Counted from the first letter of the stretch, positions 7,707 through 17,807 are shown. The stretch: 41,345 nt of DNA from Lacticaseibacillus songhuajiangensis (GCF_003946025.1 NZ_RHNR01000021.1:1-41345); one strand, 5' to 3'. Notes: a model not told the origin generated them from the letters alone. Made by a program: numbers and translations.

Positions 7707-8837
7707 ATGTCCAAACGTAATTTGCCAATCGGAACCCGTGATGAATTCGGGGAACTCGCCTTAAAAAAAGTGCAGCTGACTAGCCGCTTGCAGCAACGCT
7801 TCATCGCGTCGGGCTTTGCACCCATCAAGACGCCGGTGCTCGAATACCGCGATGTATTTGATGCCATGGCACCGACCGTGGAGAATGCGTATCAATTCCT
7901 CGAGGAATCTGGCGAGTCCTTGATACTGCGGCCGGATTTGACGTTGCCGGTTGCACGGGTCATGAGCACGACAGGCATCACGCCTCCAACCAAGTGGTGT
8001 TACGTCGGCGACGTCTTCCGCATTAAGAAGCGGCACTCCGTTGGTTATTACCAAATCACCCAGGCGGGCATTGAAATCATCGGCTACCAGAGCCAAAAGG
8101 CCGAAAGAGAATGTCTCCTGCTTGCCGCCGAGCTGTGCCGAGACTTGGGTATTGACGATGTGACCTTGGAATTATCCGACGCCGGCTTCGTGGACACCAT
8201 CCTGGCTGAACTGCCCGCCGTGGCCCGCGAACCCTTGAAACAGGCATTATTCAACAAGAATCTGACGGCGTACGCGGCGCAACTTGCGCGTATCCCGCAG
8301 AACCCGCTCACTGAGTTCTTGCAGGAATGGCCATGGTTGTTTGGGGATGCGGCGGCCGTACTGGCGAAATTGCCAGACTTACCCGCAATTCAGCGGACAG
8401 CCGGTTTGCTCCGGCAGACCATTAGTTTCTTGCAAAGAAACGCGCCGGAGCTCAATTTGACCGTCGACTTGTCCAGCCAAACGCCGCAGCCATATTACAC
8501 CGGTTTGGCCTTCCGCGCTTACGCTAAACAGTCGGCCGATTACCTGTTCTCTGGCGGCCGTTATGACCGCTTGCTCTCTAGCTTTCAGCAAACGTTGCAG
8601 CCAGCGGTGGGTTTCTCCTTCGACGTTGATGCCCTGAGTCGGAGCTTAGCAGATCAGCCGCAACAGGCGCCGACACTGATTTACTTTAATGACCAGCAGT
8701 GGACAGATGCCCAAGCATTGGTGCAGGCAACGCCCAATGCCAGTCTGTGTCTGGTTGACACGCTCCGTGAGGCCCAAATGCAGGCGCAAAGCCACGGGGC
8801 AAGCTTAATTAACCTAACCCAGGAGGTAGCACCATGA
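7707..8837 (+). CDS. hisZ: ATP phosphoribosyltransferase regulatory subunit HisZ
   Basis: HisRS-like regulatory partner needed by the short HisG form; it carries allosteric histidine control. The 376-residue protein resembles the histidyl-tRNA synthetase catalytic core (LPIGTRDEF, LRPDLTLPVAR, RKKRHSVGYYQITQ-like region, FSGGRYDRL) but lacks the anticodon-binding domain. A longer frame reads back through the T-box; AAGGAGAG at 7693-7700 sets the start at ATG 7707. First gene of the operon, overlapping hisG by four bases. Confidence 0.93.
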   Translation: MSKRNLPIGTRDEFGELALKKVQLTSRLQQRFIASGFAPIKTPVLEYRDVFDAMAPTVENAYQFLEESGESLILRPDLTLPVARVMSTTGITPPTKWCYVGDVFRIKKRHSVGYYQITQAGIEIIGYQSQKAERECLLLAAELCRDLGIDDVTLELSDAGFVDTILAELPAVAREPLKQALFNKNLTAYAAQLARIPQNPLTEFLQEWPWLFGDAAAVLAKLPDLPAIQRTAGLLRQTISFLQRNAPELNLTVDLSSQTPQPYYTGLAFRAYAKQSADYLFSGGRYDRLLSSFQQTLQPAVGFSFDVDALSRSLADQPQQAPTLIYFNDQQWTDAQALVQATPNASLCLVDTLREAQMQAQSHGASLINLTQEVAP

Positions 8838-9466
8838 CAATCAATATTGCCCTCACCAAGGGCCGCACCGAGAAAATGGTGTTGCCGCTGCTGAAACAAG
8901 CGGGACTAGACATTGCGCCGATTCAAGATAAGGGCCGGCGCCTGATTTTCAACGACGACCCCAATTACCACGTGATTCTGGCCAAGGGTCCCGACGTGTT
9001 GACCTATCTCAACGGTGGTGCCATGGATGTCGGCATCGTGGGGTCCGACATTCTGGTCGAACAGCGCAATCCGCAGTACGACATGTTGGATTTGCAAACG
9101 GGGCAGTGCCGCTTTGTTCTGGCCTCCACCGCGGATTTTGATCCGGGAATTGCCCGCCGCAAAATTATTGCCACAAAGTATCCCCAGATTACGCAAGATT
9201 ACTTCAACACCATCGGCGAAGATGTGGAGATTATCAAGATTGAAGGCTCGGTCGAGCTGGCCCCGCTGGTCGGCCTCGCTGATGCCATTGTCGATATCGT
9301 GGAAACCGGCGAAACGCTGCGCGATAACCAGCTGCAGGTCTACGCAGAGCTCATGCCCGTCTCCACGCACTTAGTCGTGAACAAACTGACCCTCAAGCAA
9401 AAACGCGCCGAGATTCAGCAGTTACTTTTCAACTTACAAGAAGCCATTCAGGAGGCCGCCTTATGA
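8834..9466 (+). CDS. hisG: ATP phosphoribosyltransferase, short-form catalytic subunit
   Basis: First committed step of histidine synthesis: ATP and PRPP give phosphoribosyl-ATP. At 210 residues it is the short HisG that lacks the C-terminal regulatory domain and depends on HisZ, which is encoded immediately upstream. The PRPP-binding segment VDIVETGETLRDN and the family motif DVGIVGSDILVE are visible. Start ATG overlaps the hisZ stop (ATGA). Confidence 0.96.
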   Translation: MTINIALTKGRTEKMVLPLLKQAGLDIAPIQDKGRRLIFNDDPNYHVILAKGPDVLTYLNGGAMDVGIVGSDILVEQRNPQYDMLDLQTGQCRFVLASTADFDPGIARRKIIATKYPQITQDYFNTIGEDVEIIKIEGSVELAPLVGLADAIVDIVETGETLRDNQLQVYAELMPVSTHLVVNKLTLKQKRAEIQQLLFNLQEAIQEAAL

Positions 9467-10755
9467 AAATTCTTACTGGAAATTTTGCCCAGCTCCAAGC
9501 ACAAGTCGCAACGCGTCAGCAACAAGCTGCCAGTCGACCTGAGGTAGAGGCCGCTGTGGCTGATATTATTCAAACGGTGCGCATCCAGGGCGACGCCGCT
9601 TTGAAGGCTTACTCAGAGCAGTTTGACAAAACGAAAGTTGCCACTTTCCGGGTGAGTGACGCCACCATTGAGGCCGCGTATGCAGCCTGCAGTCCGGAGT
9701 TGCTTACCGCCTTGGAACTGGCCAAGCGCAACATCACCAGTTACCACAAACAAGAGGTCACGGGCGGCTTCATCGACGCTGAGCAGGCGGGCGTGATTCG
9801 CGGGCAAAAAGTAACGCCACTGGCCGCGGTTGGCCTGTACGTACCGGGCGGGACCGCCGCTTATCCATCCACCATCATGATGGCCGCAATTCCCGCCAAA
9901 ATCGCTGGGGTCAAGAATATCGTGATAGTGACACCGCCGCAGCCGGGGGGGATTAACCCCGCGGTGCTTGCCGCGGCCAAGCTCGCTGGTGTGGACGCCG
10001 TGTATCAAGTTGGCGGCGCGCAGGCGATTGCCGCGCTGGCCTTTGGTACTGAAAGCATTCCGCGCGTTGACAAAATTATGGGGCCGGGGAACATCTTCGT
10101 TGCGACCGCCAAGAAGCAAGTGTTCGGGCAAGTGGCCATCGACATGATTGCTGGACCTTCCGAGATTGGCGTTATCGCAGACGAAAAGGCTAATCCCCGC
10201 CACGTCGCTGCAGACCTCTTGTCCCAGGCTGAACACGATCGTCTGGCGCGGCCGATGTTGGTCACACCGAGTTTGACCCTCGCCAAGGCAGTCAGCGCTG
10301 AGATTGACCGCCAGCTGCTGACTTTGCCGAGGCAAGAGATTGCGCGTGCGTCCGTCGATGGCGAAGGGTTCATCGCTATTACCGCCAACCTTGATCAAGC
10401 CTTTGATTTGATGAATCGCATTGCCCCTGAACACTTGGAAGTGCAGGTCGACGAACCCATCACCTATCTCAATCGCATTCAGAATGCTGGCTCGGTGTTC
10501 CTCGGTCGCACGGCGTCGGAACCCTTAGGGGATTACGTTGCGGGGCCGAACCACATTTTGCCAACTGCAGGCACTGCCCGCTTCTTCTCACCACTGGGCG
10601 TGCAGGATTTCGTCAAGCGCATTCAGTTCGTGCAGTACACCGAAGCCGCACTGGCTAAAGAAGCTAGCGCCGTGACCACTTTGGCCCGCACCGAAGGCTT
10701 GGAAGCCCACGCGCGCGCCATTGAAAGCCGTTTTGAAGCAGACCAGCAGGATTAA
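9463..10755 (+). CDS. hisD: Histidinol dehydrogenase
   Basis: Last pathway enzyme: oxidises L-histidinol to histidine in two NAD-dependent steps, zinc-dependent. Clear family motifs: VGLYVPGGTAAYPSTIMM, GPGNIFVATAKKQVFG, IDMIAGPSEIGV, and the C-terminal AGPNHILPTAGTARFFSPL with the zinc/substrate histidine. Length 430 is typical. Four-base overlap with hisG. Confidence 0.97.
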   Translation: MKILTGNFAQLQAQVATRQQQAASRPEVEAAVADIIQTVRIQGDAALKAYSEQFDKTKVATFRVSDATIEAAYAACSPELLTALELAKRNITSYHKQEVTGGFIDAEQAGVIRGQKVTPLAAVGLYVPGGTAAYPSTIMMAAIPAKIAGVKNIVIVTPPQPGGINPAVLAAAKLAGVDAVYQVGGAQAIAALAFGTESIPRVDKIMGPGNIFVATAKKQVFGQVAIDMIAGPSEIGVIADEKANPRHVAADLLSQAEHDRLARPMLVTPSLTLAKAVSAEIDRQLLTLPRQEIARASVDGEGFIAITANLDQAFDLMNRIAPEHLEVQVDEPITYLNRIQNAGSVFLGRTASEPLGDYVAGPNHILPTAGTARFFSPLGVQDFVKRIQFVQYTEAALAKEASAVTTLARTEGLEAHARAIESRFEADQQD

Positions 10756-10768
10756 TGAGGAGGCCATT

Positions 10769-11353
10769 ATGCGCACAGCTGAGATTACCCGCAACACGCA
10801 AGAAACTAAAATTTCCGTTGCTTTGAACTTGGATGATTATTCAAAAATCGAAATTGATACCGGCATCGGCTTTTTCGACCACATGCTGAACGCTTTTGCG
10901 AAACACGGTCGTTTTGGGCTGGTGGTGAAGGCTGATGGTGACCTGGACGTGGATCCGCACCACACCACTGAAGACGTGGGGATTGTTATTGGTGAGTGCT
11001 TCAAGCAAGCGCTTGGCGACAAGTCCGGAATTGAGCGTTTTGGGACGGCCTTTGTGCCCCTCGATGAAACCCTGAGTCGGGTGGTGGTCGACTTATCCGG
11101 CCGCGCTTACTTGGTGTTTGAAGGGGAGTTCGCTAACCCCAAGCTCGGCGGCTATGACACGGAAGTCACTCAGGACTTTTTCCAGGCGCTTGCCTTTGCC
11201 GGCGAGTTTAACCTGCACGCGAGCGTGCTCTATGGCCGCAATACGCACCACAAAATTGAAACGTTGTTCAAGGCCTTAGGGCGCGCGTTGCGTCAAGCTG
11301 TTGACCTGAATCCCAACGTGTTGGGTATTCCGTCCACCAAAGGGGTGATTTGA
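10769..11353 (+). CDS. hisB: Imidazoleglycerol-phosphate dehydratase
   Basis: Dehydrates imidazole-glycerol phosphate to imidazole-acetol phosphate; manganese enzyme. It is monofunctional (194 residues, no phosphatase domain). Two histidine motifs that bind the metals are present: DPHHTTEDVGI and NTHHKIETLFKALGRAL. A longer frame starts inside hisD, but GAGGAGG before ATG 10769 gives the correct start at the conserved N-terminus. A separate histidinol-phosphatase is not in this operon. Confidence 0.96.
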   Translation: MRTAEITRNTQETKISVALNLDDYSKIEIDTGIGFFDHMLNAFAKHGRFGLVVKADGDLDVDPHHTTEDVGIVIGECFKQALGDKSGIERFGTAFVPLDETLSRVVVDLSGRAYLVFEGEFANPKLGGYDTEVTQDFFQALAFAGEFNLHASVLYGRNTHHKIETLFKALGRALRQAVDLNPNVLGIPSTKGVI

Positions 11354-11979
11354 TGCTCGCCATTATTGATTACGACACCGGCAATGTGCGCAACGTGCAG
11401 AAGGCTTTGAACTATTTGGACATTGAGAACTGTCTGACGGCAGATCCGGCTGTGATTGCGCGTGCTGATGGTTTAATTTTGCCGGGCGTTGGCGCCTTTA
11501 CCAAGGCGATGCAAGCGCTGGCTGAACGTAACTTAGTGCAAGTGTTGCAAAAGCAGGCACAAATTGGTCAACCCATGCTTGGTATTTGTTTGGGCATGCA
11601 GTTACTCTTTGACCGTTCGCAAGAGTTTGGCGACAGCAAAGGTTTGGGCTTGCTGCCGGGAGCGGTGGTTGCCATCCCGGCCAAACCAGGTTTAAAGGTT
11701 CCGCACATGGGCTGGGACCAAAACTGCGGCCGCCCCAGCAATCGCTTCGGCCGCGTGTTTGACGGTGAGGCAACTTACTTCGTGCACTCGTACTACGTGC
11801 AAACTGCAGCCAAGAACATTGTGGCAACTTGTGATTACGGCGTCAGCATCCCCAGCATTGTGCAACAAAGCAACGTGGTGGGGATGCAGTTTCACCCCGA
11901 AAAAAGCGGAGCTGTTGGCTTAGCCGGGCTGACCGCGTTTAAGGAGATGGTTAATGATGTTGCTTTTTCCCGCAATTGA
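11353..11979 (+). CDS. hisH: Imidazole glycerol phosphate synthase, glutaminase subunit
   Basis: Class-I glutamine amidotransferase that supplies ammonia to HisF. The nucleophile elbow GICLGMQLLF contains the catalytic Cys, and the His-Glu pair is in MQFHPEKSG. 208 residues. The start is ATG 11353, overlapping the hisB stop by one base; a TTG one codon earlier is less likely. The 3' end overlaps hisA by 26 bases in another frame. Confidence 0.95.
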   Translation: MLAIIDYDTGNVRNVQKALNYLDIENCLTADPAVIARADGLILPGVGAFTKAMQALAERNLVQVLQKQAQIGQPMLGICLGMQLLFDRSQEFGDSKGLGLLPGAVVAIPAKPGLKVPHMGWDQNCGRPSNRFGRVFDGEATYFVHSYYVQTAAKNIVATCDYGVSIPSIVQQSNVVGMQFHPEKSGAVGLAGLTAFKEMVNDVAFSRN

Positions 11980-12676
11980 CCTGATTGCCGGTCGCTCGGT
12001 GCGGCTGTATCAGGGGAACTACGCACAAGCCACACCCATTGCCGCCGATCCGGTAGCGCAAGCACAGCGCTTCGAACAGGCGGGGCTAACCCACTTGCAC
12101 TTGGTGGATCTCGATGGGGCTAAGGCCGGCAGGCCGCAAAACTGGGCAACTATTAAGCAAATTCGGGCAGCAACCAAGTTGTTCATTGAAGTTGGTGGCG
12201 GCATTCGCGACCTGGCCACCATTCACGACTACTTGGCCGCCGGTATTGACCGGGTGATTTTGGGTTCCGTTGCGCTGAAAGACCCGGCTTTGACTAAAAC
12301 GGCACTACAGCAATTCGGTCCGGACAAGATTGTGATCGGTATCGACGCTTACCGCGACCGGGTCACAACTGAAGGTTGGCTTGAAGAGTCTGCGGTCTCC
12401 TGCGCCCAGCTGGTGACCGCCATGCAAAAAGCCGGCGCGCAAACTTTCATTGTTACCGACATTGAACGGGACGGCACCTTAAGTGGCCCGAACGTCGCGA
12501 TGCTCGCGGCGCTGCACCAGCAGTTTCCAGCGCTTGCGTTTGTTGCTTCCGGCGGCATGCGGCGCGTCCAGGACCTGAGGGACTTGCGGACTGCTGGTAT
12601 TGACATCGCCATTGTCGGCAAGGCGCTGGCTGCCGGTGGTATCTCCCTAGAAGAGCTCAAAACACTGGAGGGTTAA
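11954..12676 (+). CDS. hisA: ProFAR isomerase HisA
   Basis: Isomerises ProFAR to PRFAR, a (beta-alpha)8 barrel. [17 protein letters not shown] carries the N-terminal catalytic Asp and [16 protein letters not shown] the second catalytic Asp; phosphate-binding glycines are in IEVGGGIRD and VASGGMRR. 240 residues. AAGGAG at 11941-11946 allows ATG 11954 or the next ATG 11957; the start lies inside hisH, so translation is coupled. Confidence 0.96.
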   Translation: MMLLFPAIDLIAGRSVRLYQGNYAQATPIAADPVAQAQRFEQAGLTHLHLVDLDGAKAGRPQNWATIKQIRAATKLFIEVGGGIRDLATIHDYLAAGIDRVILGSVALKDPALTKTALQQFGPDKIVIGIDAYRDRVTTEGWLEESAVSCAQLVTAMQKAGAQTFIVTDIERDGTLSGPNVAMLAALHQQFPALAFVASGGMRRVQDLRDLRTAGIDIAIVGKALAAGGISLEELKTLEG

Positions 12677-12677
12677 T

Positions 12678-13436
12678 ATGATTACCAAACGGATTATTCC
12701 CTGTTTAGATGTCGATGACGGCCGGGTCAAAAAAGGCGTTAATTTCGTGAATTTAACCGATGTCGGTGATCCAACCGCAATCGCTGCCGCCTACGAGCAG
12801 CAAGGCGCGGATGAATTGGTGCTACTCGACATCACCGCTACCGTTAATCACCGTCATGCGATGGTCAGTACCATTGAGTCGGTGGCCAGTCAGGTGTTCA
12901 TGCCGCTGACAGTTGGTGGTGGCATTCACACCGTTGCGGACATGCAGGAACTGCTGAAGGCAGGGGCCGACAAGGTCTCGCTCAACTCCGCTGCGGTGCG
13001 CCAACCGGAATTGATTACGGCGGGGGCAGAGAAGTTTGGCCGCCAGTGCATGGTCGTCGCCATCGATGTACGCATGAATCCCGCAACCCAGCGCCCCGAA
13101 GTCGTGATTGACGGCGGGCGCACGGCGGTTGGCTTGGATGCTGTTGAGTGGGCCCAGCAGGCGGTGGCCTTGGGTGCGGGTGAACTACTCGTGACGTCGA
13201 TGGACAAGGACGGGACAAAGAGTGGCTTTGACCTCGCCCTTTACCAAGAGCTTACGGCCGCAGTGAATGTTCCCATCATCGCCTCGGGTGGTGCTGGGAG
13301 CATTGAGGATTTCACCACGTTGTTCACGCAAACCACGGTTGATGCCGGTTTAGCGGCGTCGGTCTTTCATTTTGGTGAGTTGACCATCCCCGAAGTGAAA
13401 GCACAGCTCAAGGAAAGCGGGGTGTTAGTGCGATGA
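12678..13436 (+). CDS. hisF: Imidazole glycerol phosphate synthase, cyclase subunit
   Basis: Uses ammonia from HisH to convert PRFAR to imidazole-glycerol phosphate and AICAR. Barrel motifs: [19 protein letters not shown] with the N-terminal catalytic Asp, [13 protein letters not shown], and [15 protein letters not shown] with the second catalytic Asp. 252 residues, typical. It starts one base after hisA ends and overlaps hisI by four bases. Confidence 0.97.
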   Translation: MITKRIIPCLDVDDGRVKKGVNFVNLTDVGDPTAIAAAYEQQGADELVLLDITATVNHRHAMVSTIESVASQVFMPLTVGGGIHTVADMQELLKAGADKVSLNSAAVRQPELITAGAEKFGRQCMVVAIDVRMNPATQRPEVVIDGGRTAVGLDAVEWAQQAVALGAGELLVTSMDKDGTKSGFDLALYQELTAAVNVPIIASGGAGSIEDFTTLFTQTTVDAGLAASVFHFGELTIPEVKAQLKESGVLVR

Positions 13437-13780
13437 TGACGTTGGATTTTGCCAAGGGTGATGGTCTGGTGACCGCCGTGGTGCAGGACGCGCGCACTGC
13501 CCAAGTGCTGATGGTGGCCTACCTGAACGCTGAAGCGTGGGGGCAAACGCTGGCCACCGGCGAAACGTGGTTTTGGTCGCGCTCGCGGCAAGAGCTCTGG
13601 CACAAGGGCGCCACTTCTGGTAACACGCAGCGGGTGCAAAGCATCGCCGTGGATTGTGATCAGGACTGCGTTTTGCTGCGGGTGCTACCGGCCGGACCAG
13701 CTTGTCACACCGGCCACACTAGCTGCTTTTACCGCGATGAGAAAGGAGCGTTGCTTAATGGCAACACAATCAATTCGTGA
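13433..13780 (+). CDS. hisI: Phosphoribosyl-AMP cyclohydrolase
   Basis: Opens the adenine ring of PR-AMP; a zinc metalloenzyme. The metal-binding cysteine pattern [12 protein letters not shown] and [10 protein letters not shown] is intact, and [15 protein letters not shown] is the substrate region. Stand-alone 115-residue form, with HisE encoded separately next. Start at ATG 13433 or the adjacent ATG 13436. Confidence 0.95.
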   Translation: MMTLDFAKGDGLVTAVVQDARTAQVLMVAYLNAEAWGQTLATGETWFWSRSRQELWHKGATSGNTQRVQSIAVDCDQDCVLLRVLPAGPACHTGHTSCFYRDEKGALLNGNTINS

Positions 13781-14090
13781 ATTAGAGGCCGTGATTGCGC
13801 AGCGCAAAGCCAATCCGCAGCCCGGGTCGTACACTGACTATTTGTTTAGCAAGGGGCTCGACAAAATTTTGAAAAAAACCGGTGAGGAGGCCACGGAAGT
13901 GATTGTGGCGGCCAAGAACGAGGCGGATGCCGATTTGATTCTGGAAATCGCGGACCTGACATACAACGTGCTCGTGCTTATGGCCGCGCGGGGGATTTCA
14001 GTGACCCAAATTGAAGAGGAGCTCGCCAGTCGCATTGGCCCCAGCGACGCGGCCAAACTGCAAGAACGGCGGCCAATCAAAAAACTATAG
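13758..14090 (+). CDS. hisE: Phosphoribosyl-ATP pyrophosphatase
   Basis: Hydrolyses PR-ATP to PR-AMP; a MazG-like all-helical enzyme. The metal-binding [13 protein letters not shown] and the [17 protein letters not shown] helix are present. The long frame begins within hisI, but GAAAGGAG upstream of ATG 13758 fixes the start. It overlaps hisI by 23 bases. 110 residues. Confidence 0.95.
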   Translation: MATQSIRELEAVIAQRKANPQPGSYTDYLFSKGLDKILKKTGEEATEVIVAAKNEADADLILEIADLTYNVLVLMAARGISVTQIEEELASRIGPSDAAKLQERRPIKKL

Positions 14091-14099
14091 GAGTTTGCC

Positions 14100-15179
14100 A
14101 TGCTGAAAAAAACAATTGCGCAACTAGATCCTTACGTGCCCGAGACGCCTTTAGCCGATCTAGAGGCACAAACTGGCGTCACCAAAATCACGCGCTTGTC
14201 TGCCAACGAAAATCCCTTCGGCACTTCGCCGGCGGTGCAAGCCGCTATTCAGGGCTTTGATTTTAGTAGTACACGTTTGTACCCGGATGGGGATGCAAAC
14301 GCGCTGCGCCAAGCGGTGGCGGAGCAGCTCGGCGTTGACCCGCAGCAGTTGCTTTTTGGCTGCGGGCTAGATGAAGTCATTGAGCTGACCGCGCGTACTT
14401 TTCTAGAACCGGGGGATGAAGTGGTGGAACCCTGGCCGACCTTCAGTGAGTACAAATTACACTGTCAAATTGAGGGGGCGCAGGTGATTGATGTGCCCCT
14501 TGCCGCCGATGGCAGCTTTGATGCGGCGGGTCTTGCCACTGCAGTCACGCCGCGCACCAAGTTGATGTGGTTGTGCAACCCTAATAACCCCACGGGCACC
14601 TACACCCCGCTCGCGGAGATGCGGCAGTTGTTGCGGCAGATTCCGGAATCCGTGCTGGTGCTAATTGACGAAGCCTACATGGAATTTGTCACCCAAGAAA
14701 ATGGCTCGGCGGTGCAACTACTGCGTGAATTTTCGAACATTGTGGTGATGCGCACTTTTTCGAAGATTTACGGTTTGGCGGCAATGCGGGTGGGGTATGC
14801 GGTCATTCCCAAGAACCTTATTTCTGCGATGCAGGCAGTGCGTTTGCCTTATAACCTCAACAGCATTTCCCAAGTAGCGGCACTGGCAGCGCTGAACGAT
14901 ACCGCTTTTGTCGCGCAAATGCGGCAACGCGTAGCAACCGCCCGCACGCAGTTCGCGGGCTTCCTTGATGCCCAGCAGATGACATACTGCCGCAGTCAGG
15001 CCAACTTTATCTTCTTCTCGGCTCCGCGCGCAGCGGACTTGCACCAGTATTTGCTCATGCACGGCTACTTACTACGCAAAGGTTTGCGGCCGGGATGGCT
15101 GCGCCTGACGTTGGGGAGCGAGGCGGATAACGCGGCGATTCAAAATCTGATTAAGGCGTTTTACCAGTCTGCACGATAA
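14100..15179 (+). CDS. hisC: Histidinol-phosphate aminotransferase
   Basis: PLP-dependent class-I/II aminotransferase turning imidazole-acetol phosphate into histidinol phosphate. The PLP lysine lies in MRTFSKIYGLAAMRVGY; LCNPNNPTGTY and LIDEAYMEF are the cofactor-binding segments, and GLRPGWLRLTLG the C-terminal arginine motif. 359 residues. Last gene of the his operon, starting nine bases after hisE with GGAG spacing. Confidence 0.96.
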   Translation: MLKKTIAQLDPYVPETPLADLEAQTGVTKITRLSANENPFGTSPAVQAAIQGFDFSSTRLYPDGDANALRQAVAEQLGVDPQQLLFGCGLDEVIELTARTFLEPGDEVVEPWPTFSEYKLHCQIEGAQVIDVPLAADGSFDAAGLATAVTPRTKLMWLCNPNNPTGTYTPLAEMRQLLRQIPESVLVLIDEAYMEFVTQENGSAVQLLREFSNIVVMRTFSKIYGLAAMRVGYAVIPKNLISAMQAVRLPYNLNSISQVAALAALNDTAFVAQMRQRVATARTQFAGFLDAQQMTYCRSQANFIFFSAPRAADLHQYLLMHGYLLRKGLRPGWLRLTLGSEADNAAIQNLIKAFYQSAR

Positions 15180-15214
15180 TGACCACTGTCTGGTCGAGGC
15201 AGTTGATGGCAAAA

Positions 15215-15263
15215 AAGACCCCCGCACCAGAATTTGTCGTCCAAATTCCGGTGCGGGGGTCTT
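15215..15263. terminator. Bidirectional terminator between hisC and pepX
   Basis: 22-bp stem with one A-C mismatch and a five-base loop, GC-rich core ACCCCCGCACC, flanked by A and T tracts. It serves both convergent genes. Confidence 0.9.
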
Positions 15264-15278
15264 GTGCTAATAATTGGC

Positions 15279-17633
15279 TTACTGCTTGCGGATTGGCAAT
15301 GTTAAGGTACTACCTGCCAAATTAATGGTGAAGTGGGTTTGCACGTCTGGCCGGATGGTCTGGGCCATGTCCGCGCCGTGCAGAATCAGCGCAAGGTGGC
15401 GACCTGCTGGCAAGTGGTAACGTGTCGGCTGGAAGTCCATTTCAAGTGTTAACTCTTCGCCGTGCGCCGGCGCAACACTGACGGCATCGCTGACTGGGTT
15501 CTGTGTGTTGCGGTGCGCAAAAGTCATGAGTTTTGCGGCCGAAACTTTCTCCGTTGGCTGGAACTCCAGAATGTTGTCATACTGCCAGTCGCAGCCTTGC
15601 GGGTAAGCTTTGGGACCGACAATTGTGGCGTTCGGCTTGAAGCGCTTGGCGGCGCCCAGATCGACCAAACGGGCCGAGACAATGGCGCTCGGCTGGTCAA
15701 TGCTCAGTTTCAGCTGCAGGTGTGCAGTGCCTTCCATGATGAGGTCGGCTGGGAGTGCGCCGAAGTCCAGCACCAGGCGTGAATCTGCGTAAATTGAGTC
15801 CGGTTGAATGATTTTGTATTCAAAACCATTGCTGTTGTCACCGGCCTTGGTGAACGCCGCCTTGGCTTGATCCGTGAAGCTGGCCGTGCCGCTTCCGAGT
15901 GGGCGACTGGATTTTTCAATGCCTGCACCCGTACCGAAGTCGGCCTGAGTCACCCAAGTTTCCGCCTGCACGTTGTCTTGAATTGTTACGTCTGGCAGTT
16001 GGCCAGCCGCATCGTTATCGATGCCGAGGAGCTTATTGGTGAGCCACAGGTTCATCTGGTCGGTGAAATCCAGTGACCGCACGTTGTTGAGGTAAACGTG
16101 TTGGCCCTGGTGCAAGTAGAGTTTGTGCTGCACTGGGTAGTGTGCCAGTGCTTCGTGGAGCTTAATCACGTTGCGGGGCTTAACGTTCCAGTCATTGAGC
16201 CCGTGGACGGAAACGATGCCACACTTGACACCCGCAAGCAGCTTGCGGTAGTTACGCGCGTCCCAAAAGGCGGTATAATCGCCGTACTTGCGGTCTTGCA
16301 GTCGTTCCAAGTCTTTCAGGCGCTGCTGCCAAGCGGCCCCGGCCTGCGCGTTTTCGCCGGCGTTCTTCAGCCGTGAGTAGGTATCGACTGCCAGCACATC
16401 CGCATCCTCGCCTTGGAAGCCGCCTGGTGCTACCACCAGGCCGCCTTCGCGGTAGTAATCGTACCAGCTGGAGATGGCCGATTCGGAAATGATCGTCTTT
16501 AGTGCGGGTGTGCCGCTCGTTGCCGCTGCAATGGCTAGGGTGCCCAGGTAGGACTTCCCGGTCATCGCCACGCTGCCGTTGCACCACCAAGCTTCAATGG
16601 CAGTGTGGCCACTACGGGTGGTGAAGGCGCGCCGCCTGCCGCCCAACCATTCAATGATGGCAACAGCGCTCGCCGTCTCGTCGGGACCACCCGTGCTGCG
16701 CAAGCCGTCGGAATTTTTGGTGCCGACACCAGCAGAGTAGACGGTCGCAAAACCGCGGGCGAGGAAGTAATCGTTCAGTGAGTAAATGCCCTGTTCATCG
16801 GCATAGACGCTGGCTTCCGTTGCGGTGGCCTGCACTTCACGCTGCGGCAAGTCGACAGGGGCGGTTGCCGTGGCGGCAGGCTGTGTCTGCGCGGGTTTGA
16901 CAGCCAGGTCCGGTTCCGGTTCATGCGTCACGGCCGTAACGTCGTTGGTTCCGTGGAAGTAGGGGTTGGCAGTAAAGAGCGCCGGCACCTTGAGGCCAGT
17001 TTCGGTTTCGGCTGGTCGGAAAATGCTAGCTTCAAGCATGTCGCGCTTGCCGTCACCATCGGTGTCTAAATCGGACTCAATCCAAACGCATTCACGAATA
17101 ATTTTACGTGTGTCAAAAGTGGGCAGAACCTTCCCGTTGAAAATCTTGAATGCACCCAGTTGATTCTGGAAATAACCGCGTTCGGCCAGGGCATCAATGA
17201 AGGTGACCAGATTCTTACTGCGCGTATTGAGTAGCAAGTAGAACGCAGCACAGAATTCGTCCTGACTGTTAATATCAGCGACAACCATCGGCAGGGTGGT
17301 CTTAGTCATGTACGCACAGGCGCTACCAAACTGAAAGTCGATGCCCGCCTCAAAACCTAAGTATTGGAGTGCCACCGTGTAGAATTGTTCGCGGGTCATC
17401 GCGCCCGGCTTAGCTTGCACAAACTGCAGTAAGCTTGTGTGGTCGTCCACAGCACGGGTAGCCAGAGCGTCGTCCTGAGCGTTAGTGGTGCGCGCTTGCG
17501 GCTCGCAGGCGGCAAAGCTCGCCCGAATTAATGCTGCCAGGGAATCCGCATGGACAGGGAAACCGATACTACTGAGCTCGGCTTGCTGATTGGCCCGGTC
17601 TGGCGACAGGCGGGCATATTGGTGTAACTGCAT
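15279..17633 (-). CDS. pepX: Xaa-Pro dipeptidyl-peptidase PepX
   Basis: Cytoplasmic serine peptidase (family S15) that releases Xaa-Pro dipeptides from proline-rich peptides, important in casein use. At 784 residues it has the usual architecture: N-terminal helical domain (MQLHQYARLSPDRANQQ), an alpha/beta-hydrolase core with the nucleophile motif GKSYLGT (Ser near residue 360) and the HGLNDWNVKPRN and LYLHQGQHVYLN segments that carry the Asp and His, then a jelly-roll C-domain. Monocistronic, convergent with hisC. I see no clear promoter in the AT-rich 60 bases upstream. Confidence 0.95.
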   Translation of the reverse strand: MQLHQYARLSPDRANQQAELSSIGFPVHADSLAALIRASFAACEPQARTTNAQDDALATRAVDDHTSLLQFVQAKPGAMTREQFYTVALQYLGFEAGIDFQFGSACAYMTKTTLPMVVADINSQDEFCAAFYLLLNTRSKNLVTFIDALAERGYFQNQLGAFKIFNGKVLPTFDTRKIIRECVWIESDLDTDGDGKRDMLEASIFRPAETETGLKVPALFTANPYFHGTNDVTAVTHEPEPDLAVKPAQTQPAATATAPVDLPQREVQATATEASVYADEQGIYSLNDYFLARGFATVYSAGVGTKNSDGLRSTGGPDETASAVAIIEWLGGRRRAFTTRSGHTAIEAWWCNGSVAMTGKSYLGTLAIAAATSGTPALKTIISESAISSWYDYYREGGLVVAPGGFQGEDADVLAVDTYSRLKNAGENAQAGAAWQQRLKDLERLQDRKYGDYTAFWDARNYRKLLAGVKCGIVSVHGLNDWNVKPRNVIKLHEALAHYPVQHKLYLHQGQHVYLNNVRSLDFTDQMNLWLTNKLLGIDNDAAGQLPDVTIQDNVQAETWVTQADFGTGAGIEKSSRPLGSGTASFTDQAKAAFTKAGDNSNGFEYKIIQPDSIYADSRLVLDFGALPADLIMEGTAHLQLKLSIDQPSAIVSARLVDLGAAKRFKPNATIVGPKAYPQGCDWQYDNILEFQPTEKVSAAKLMTFAHRNTQNPVSDAVSVAPAHGEELTLEMDFQPTRYHLPAGRHLALILHGADMAQTIRPDVQTHFTINLAGSTLTLPIRKQ

Positions 17634-17765
17634 ATGAATTCACTCTTTTCATTTTCTAATTAATGATTCATGAATAGTTTAGGATAGTTAATGTTGCCCC
17701 ACAAGTGGCTGGGTGAAATAATTCACCGTCAATCGCGTGGTCATGTCAGCATAAGTCGACGATTA

Positions 17766-17795
17766 TTGACAAAATGCGCGCAAATTGGCTACACT
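17766..17795 (+). promoter_or_regulatory. Promoter of tRNA-Arg
   Basis: TTGACA (17766-17771), 18-base spacer, TACACT (17790-17795), 12 bases before the mature tRNA 5' end. Confidence 0.65.
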
Positions 17796-17807
17796 ATTAG
17801 CTGGTTT

